A stretch of DNA of 64,000 nucleotides, taken from contig NZ_CP123639.1 of the NCBI RefSeq assembly GCF_029889745.1, positions 658,501 through 722,500 of the forward strand, read 5' to 3'. This document shows, in pieces, positions 61,401 to 64,000 of the stretch. This DNA is from Ligilactobacillus faecis (GTDB lineage Bacteria; Bacillota; Bacilli; Lactobacillales; Lactobacillaceae). The first letter of the stretch is position 1; every line of letters starts with the position of its first letter. A program made the position numbers and the translations under genes. Below the pieces are notes generated by a model. It was not told where the DNA came from. It made no database searches and worked only from the letters and a program-made list of their open reading frames with translations.

Positions 61401-63226
61401 GGGGCTGGGAAAAAACTACTAGCCTGAACTAAAAATACCTGATCAAATCTCGTTTTTGAGAAATTTGATCAGGTATTTTTCTTTTATGCTTGTTTTCGGA
61501 TCGTTTTTTCAAAAATCCTCCCCCTATTTCTTTGAATAGGTGCCATAATTTTGATATATTGATCGTCAAAAGTATCAGTCCGATCTCATTTCGAACTGCT
61601 TTCTCTCCTCTAACATGTACTCGGCGTACGCCAAAATTACCCTTCATATCTCCGAAAATGGTTTCAACATCTGTACGTCTTCTCGCGTAGATCTTTGAAC
61701 CCTTTTCACTTGAAAGGTCTTCTGCGGCACTATTTTTAAAAAATTCCCAGTTATAATTTATGGCTTTAGTTCGCTGATAGCCCTTAGGTGTCTTAGCTAA
61801 GTTTTCAAGTTCTTTAGTGGCCTGGAAAACATCAGCTACGTAAACTTTAAAGTTTCTTTTGAATCCATATTTGTCCACACTTGAACTGTATCTTTGAAAC
61901 TTAAATACTACACCGTCAGGATCTGTATAATAATCATCTTCTGCATGATATGTCCAATTTTTGATATTGCGTGGATCTTTTTTGTATTTGCGACTCTGTT
62001 CTTTTTGATACATTGGATAGGGCATCAAGGGAATTTTTTCAAACATATCAGTAACAGCCTGATAGTTAGCTTCATTCCCATATCCAGCGTCCGCCACTAT
62101 ATATTTGAATAGTTCTAAGTTAGTAAAAGATTTTAAAAATGGCACTAATGTCCGTGTGTCCGTTGGGTTAGGAAATATATCATAATGTAGGACAAAGCGA
62201 CCGCTAGTCGCGATCTGTAAATTGTAAGCAGGCTTTAGTTGCCCATTTTTCATATGATCTTCCTTTAAACGCATAAAAGTAGCGTCATTATCTGTTTTTG
62301 AGAAGCTATTTCGTCCCTGAAAGATCTTCCTATTACGTTCGTATCTTTCTTTTCTTGGCAGAAGATCAGTTTGGAGTTTGCGTTTGATGCTTTTTAGTCT
62401 TCGACGAGCTCGCTTATTTTTTGAACCACCTTTTATGACTTTAGGTTCAGTAGCGATATCTTCTTCAATCGCATCTAATTTAAGATCGGTCCCCTTAATA
62501 AGCTCCTTTATCGCATCACTGGACCCCAGCATATCTTTTGAAATAGCGATATCAACTTGGTGTTGGATCAGCTCGTCATAGGTCTTAGCTACTCTTTCAT
62601 CAAGCGACTTTTCAAACTTATCAGAAGCATTTTTCCAGGTAAAACTATAGCGATTAGCATCAGCTTCTAATTTAGTACCATCAATAAATAAAGCTTCATC
62701 GGCATCTAACATACCATTTTTAGATAGAAGCAAGGTAAACAGCACAAAGGCTTTTTCGATGATTTCTTTAGCATGATCACTTGACCGGAAGTTATTGATA
62801 GTCTTATAACTAACAGAAGTATTTCCGCTTAACCACATCATTGGAAGATAGTATTGATTCAATTTAGCGATCTTTCTACCAGAAAAGACGGATTCATGGT
62901 AAGCAAATAAAGTCATTTTTAAAAGCATAGCTGGATGAAAAGCTGGACGACCGGTATGTGAAGTGTCCTCTAAAAGAATATCTTGGGGGATCGAATCAAC
63001 AAAATGACTGATCAAAACAGCAATATGATCAGCAGGTAATTTCATTGAATAAGTGATATCCAATTCTAATTCAGATGTGTTATAATTTTTATACATGGTA
63101 GGTCTCTCCTTTATTATTTTTGGACAACTTAATATTAGCAAGAGATCGATCATATGAAAAGGCTCACGTTGAAAAAATTCGACGTGAGCCTCTTTCTTTA
63201 TTAGAACTGAGTTTTTTCCCAGCCCC
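61401..63226 (-). mobile_element. IS1182-family insertion sequence, copy 2 (1826 bp)
   Basis: Same length, ends and internal hairpins as 18428-20253, and identical wherever I compared them. Flanked by AAAAAA on the left and TTTTTATT on the right, suggesting insertion into the hairpin of a bidirectional terminator between the small membrane protein and thrB, though no arms remain to prove it. Confidence 0.92.
61429..63096 (-). CDS. IS1182-family DDE transposase (copy 2)
   Basis: A 555-residue transposase with the same residue sequence as copy 1 over its full length. The ATG at 63096 follows AAAGGAG, and the stop lies in the left-end terminator hairpin. Both copies are intact, which implies recent transposition. 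Confidence 0.92.
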   Translation of the reverse strand: MYKNYNTSELELDITYSMKLPADHIAVLISHFVDSIPQDILLEDTSHTGRPAFHPAMLLKMTLFAYHESVFSGRKIAKLNQYYLPMMWLSGNTSVSYKTINNFRSSDHAKEIIEKAFVLFTLLLSKNGMLDADEALFIDGTKLEADANRYSFTWKNASDKFEKSLDERVAKTYDELIQHQVDIAISKDMLGSSDAIKELIKGTDLKLDAIEEDIATEPKVIKGGSKNKRARRRLKSIKRKLQTDLLPRKERYERNRKIFQGRNSFSKTDNDATFMRLKEDHMKNGQLKPAYNLQIATSGRFVLHYDIFPNPTDTRTLVPFLKSFTNLELFKYIVADAGYGNEANYQAVTDMFEKIPLMPYPMYQKEQSRKYKKDPRNIKNWTYHAEDDYYTDPDGVVFKFQRYSSSVDKYGFKRNFKVYVADVFQATKELENLAKTPKGYQRTKAINYNWEFFKNSAAEDLSSEKGSKIYARRRTDVETIFGDMKGNFGVRRVHVRGEKAVRNEIGLILLTINISKLWHLFKEIGGGFLKKRSENKHKRKIPDQISQKRDLIRYF

Positions 63227-63232
63227 TTTTTA

Positions 63233-64000
63233 TTACTTTTCAACGCGCGCGCCTAAAGTATCGACTTCTAATTTGATAAATTTACCTGTCAATCCTTGTT
63301 TTCGGGCTTTTTTGATCAAAGTCTCCATCTTAGCTGGACCGATCAACGTCATGACGGTTGGTCCGGCTCCACTCAAATATGTCCCGTCAGCATTGACTTC
63401 ATGCGCCAATTTGCGCAAGAGCTGGAGATGCGGAACGAGTTTTTGGCGGTACGGCTCGTGATATAGATCTTGTTCGAGCAATTCTTTAACTAATGCTAAG
63501 TCATTTGTCAAAAGCGCTGCTACTAGAGCATTTCCAAGACTACCAGCCCTGACTGCTGTTTTATAGGAAAGCTCATTTGGTAAGACTTGGCGACTTTCTT
63601 TCGTGGCAAGTTCAAAATCTGGGATATAGGCTAAAAGTCCCTCAGCCGGAAATGAGGCGCAAATACTGTGCGGACGTCCATTTAACATGACTGAGACTGT
63701 CAGACCACCTAATAAGGCTGGCGCCACGTTGTCTGGATGACCTTCGAGATCTGTTGCCACTTGCAACAGATCTTCGGTCGTGTAAGCTGTCTGCGCAAAA
63801 TATTGTGCAAGTTTCAACCCGGCAACGATCGCACTTGAACTGCTCCCTAAGCCACGCGCTAATGGGATCTGTGAAGTTACCTTCAAACGCTTAGGAGAAA
63901 GTTTAGGTTCAAGCGCTAATGCAGCTTTGATGATCAAATTTCTCTCATCATGTGGAATCTTATGTCCAAAGTCATGTTCGATCCGCCACTTGGAAGCTTC
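63233..64000 (-). CDS. thrB: homoserine kinase, partial
   Basis: The C-terminal 255 codons of a GHMP kinase; the N-terminus lies beyond the right edge. The ATP loop PLARGLGSSSSAIVAG is intact, as are HPDNVAPALLGGL and the C-terminal YLSGAGPTVMTL motif (GHMP motif 3). It phosphorylates homoserine in threonine synthesis. The IS1182 copy ends 6 bp after its stop. Confidence 0.92.
   Translation of the reverse strand, partial: EASKWRIEHDFGHKIPHDERNLIIKAALALEPKLSPKRLKVTSQIPLARGLGSSSSAIVAGLKLAQYFAQTAYTTEDLLQVATDLEGHPDNVAPALLGGLTVSVMLNGRPHSICASFPAEGLLAYIPDFELATKESRQVLPNELSYKTAVRAGSLGNALVAALLTNDLALVKELLEQDLYHEPYRQKLVPHLQLLRKLAHEVNADGTYLSGAGPTVMTLIGPAKMETLIKKARKQGLTGKFIKLEVDTLGARVEK

Noticed and set aside
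1-64000. CRISPR array or phage structural module
   Set aside because: No regularly spaced direct repeats, cas genes, or capsid, tail or integrase genes were found; the S24 repressor and DUF1906 gene are only fragments.

Overview
The window looks like near-origin chromosome of a low-GC lactic acid bacterium of the Lactobacillaceae, most likely Ligilactobacillus or a close relative. The evidence is the complete walRK-yycH-yycI-yycJ-htrA-rlmH cluster, a Lys-type murE followed by D-aspartate ligase and aspartate racemase genes (the Lys-D-Asp peptidoglycan bridge of lactobacilli and enterococci), pflBA, a deoxyribosyltransferase/deoxynucleoside kinase salvage pair, and many IS elements. A near-perfect parS site, a cluster of DnaA boxes, walRK and purA all point to the oriC-proximal domain. 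The genus is inferred from gene content only.

Layout. 1-0.6 kb: start of clpL and a small HTH gene. 0.7-4.3 kb: an IS4-family element and an IS605-type element with tnpA and tnpB. 4.3-7.3 kb: deoxynucleoside salvage, a CPBP protease and a universal stress protein. 7.7-13.3 kb: a YitT protein, then a compact exosortase-G (XrtG) locus with a Firmicu-CTERM surface protein, the XrtG protease, a GT2 glycosyltransferase, a 6-pyruvoyl-tetrahydropterin-synthase-like protein and a large membrane protein. 13.3-15.2 kb: a convergent GGDEF/EAL pair. 15.4-25.0 kb: the wal operon and htrA/rlmH, interrupted by an IS1182-family element. 25.2-29 kb: two tRNA-Lys genes, vitamin B6 uptake and kinase genes, and a CNT nucleoside transporter. 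29.2-29.5 kb: a self-contained small RNA gene with a cre site on its promoter. 29.9-34.7 kb: a P-type ATPase, a second IS1182-like element and a thioesterase. 35.6-40.6 kb: pflBA, a K+ channel and a ClC protein. 40.6-47.6 kb: an IS3 element, purA, a purine permease, cysK and metA. 47.7-51.5 kb: pepF, parS and hemH. 51.5-57.5 kb: an accessory patch with a structured RNA candidate, an IclR pseudogene, tandem paralogous membrane proteins, two genes truncated head to head and a second IS3 element. 57.5-64 kb: the murE-aslA-racD operon, a second identical IS1182 copy and thrB (partial).

Functional links. Wall synthesis and surveillance genes (walRK, htrA, murE/aslA/racD) share the region with an XrtG surface-anchoring system. 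The two c-di-GMP domain proteins next to that locus suggest, without proving it, regulated surface display or polysaccharide production. Catabolite control is visible as two identical perfect cre sequences, one upstream of pflB and one on the small RNA promoter. Sulfur amino acid genes (metA-cysK) and purine genes (purA, azgA-type permease) sit together.

The most striking global pattern is that four unrelated IS elements have landed inside rho-independent terminator hairpins. In one case the whole terminator stem-loop was duplicated as the target-site duplication. Start codons were adjusted where a ribosome-binding site clearly favoured an internal start.
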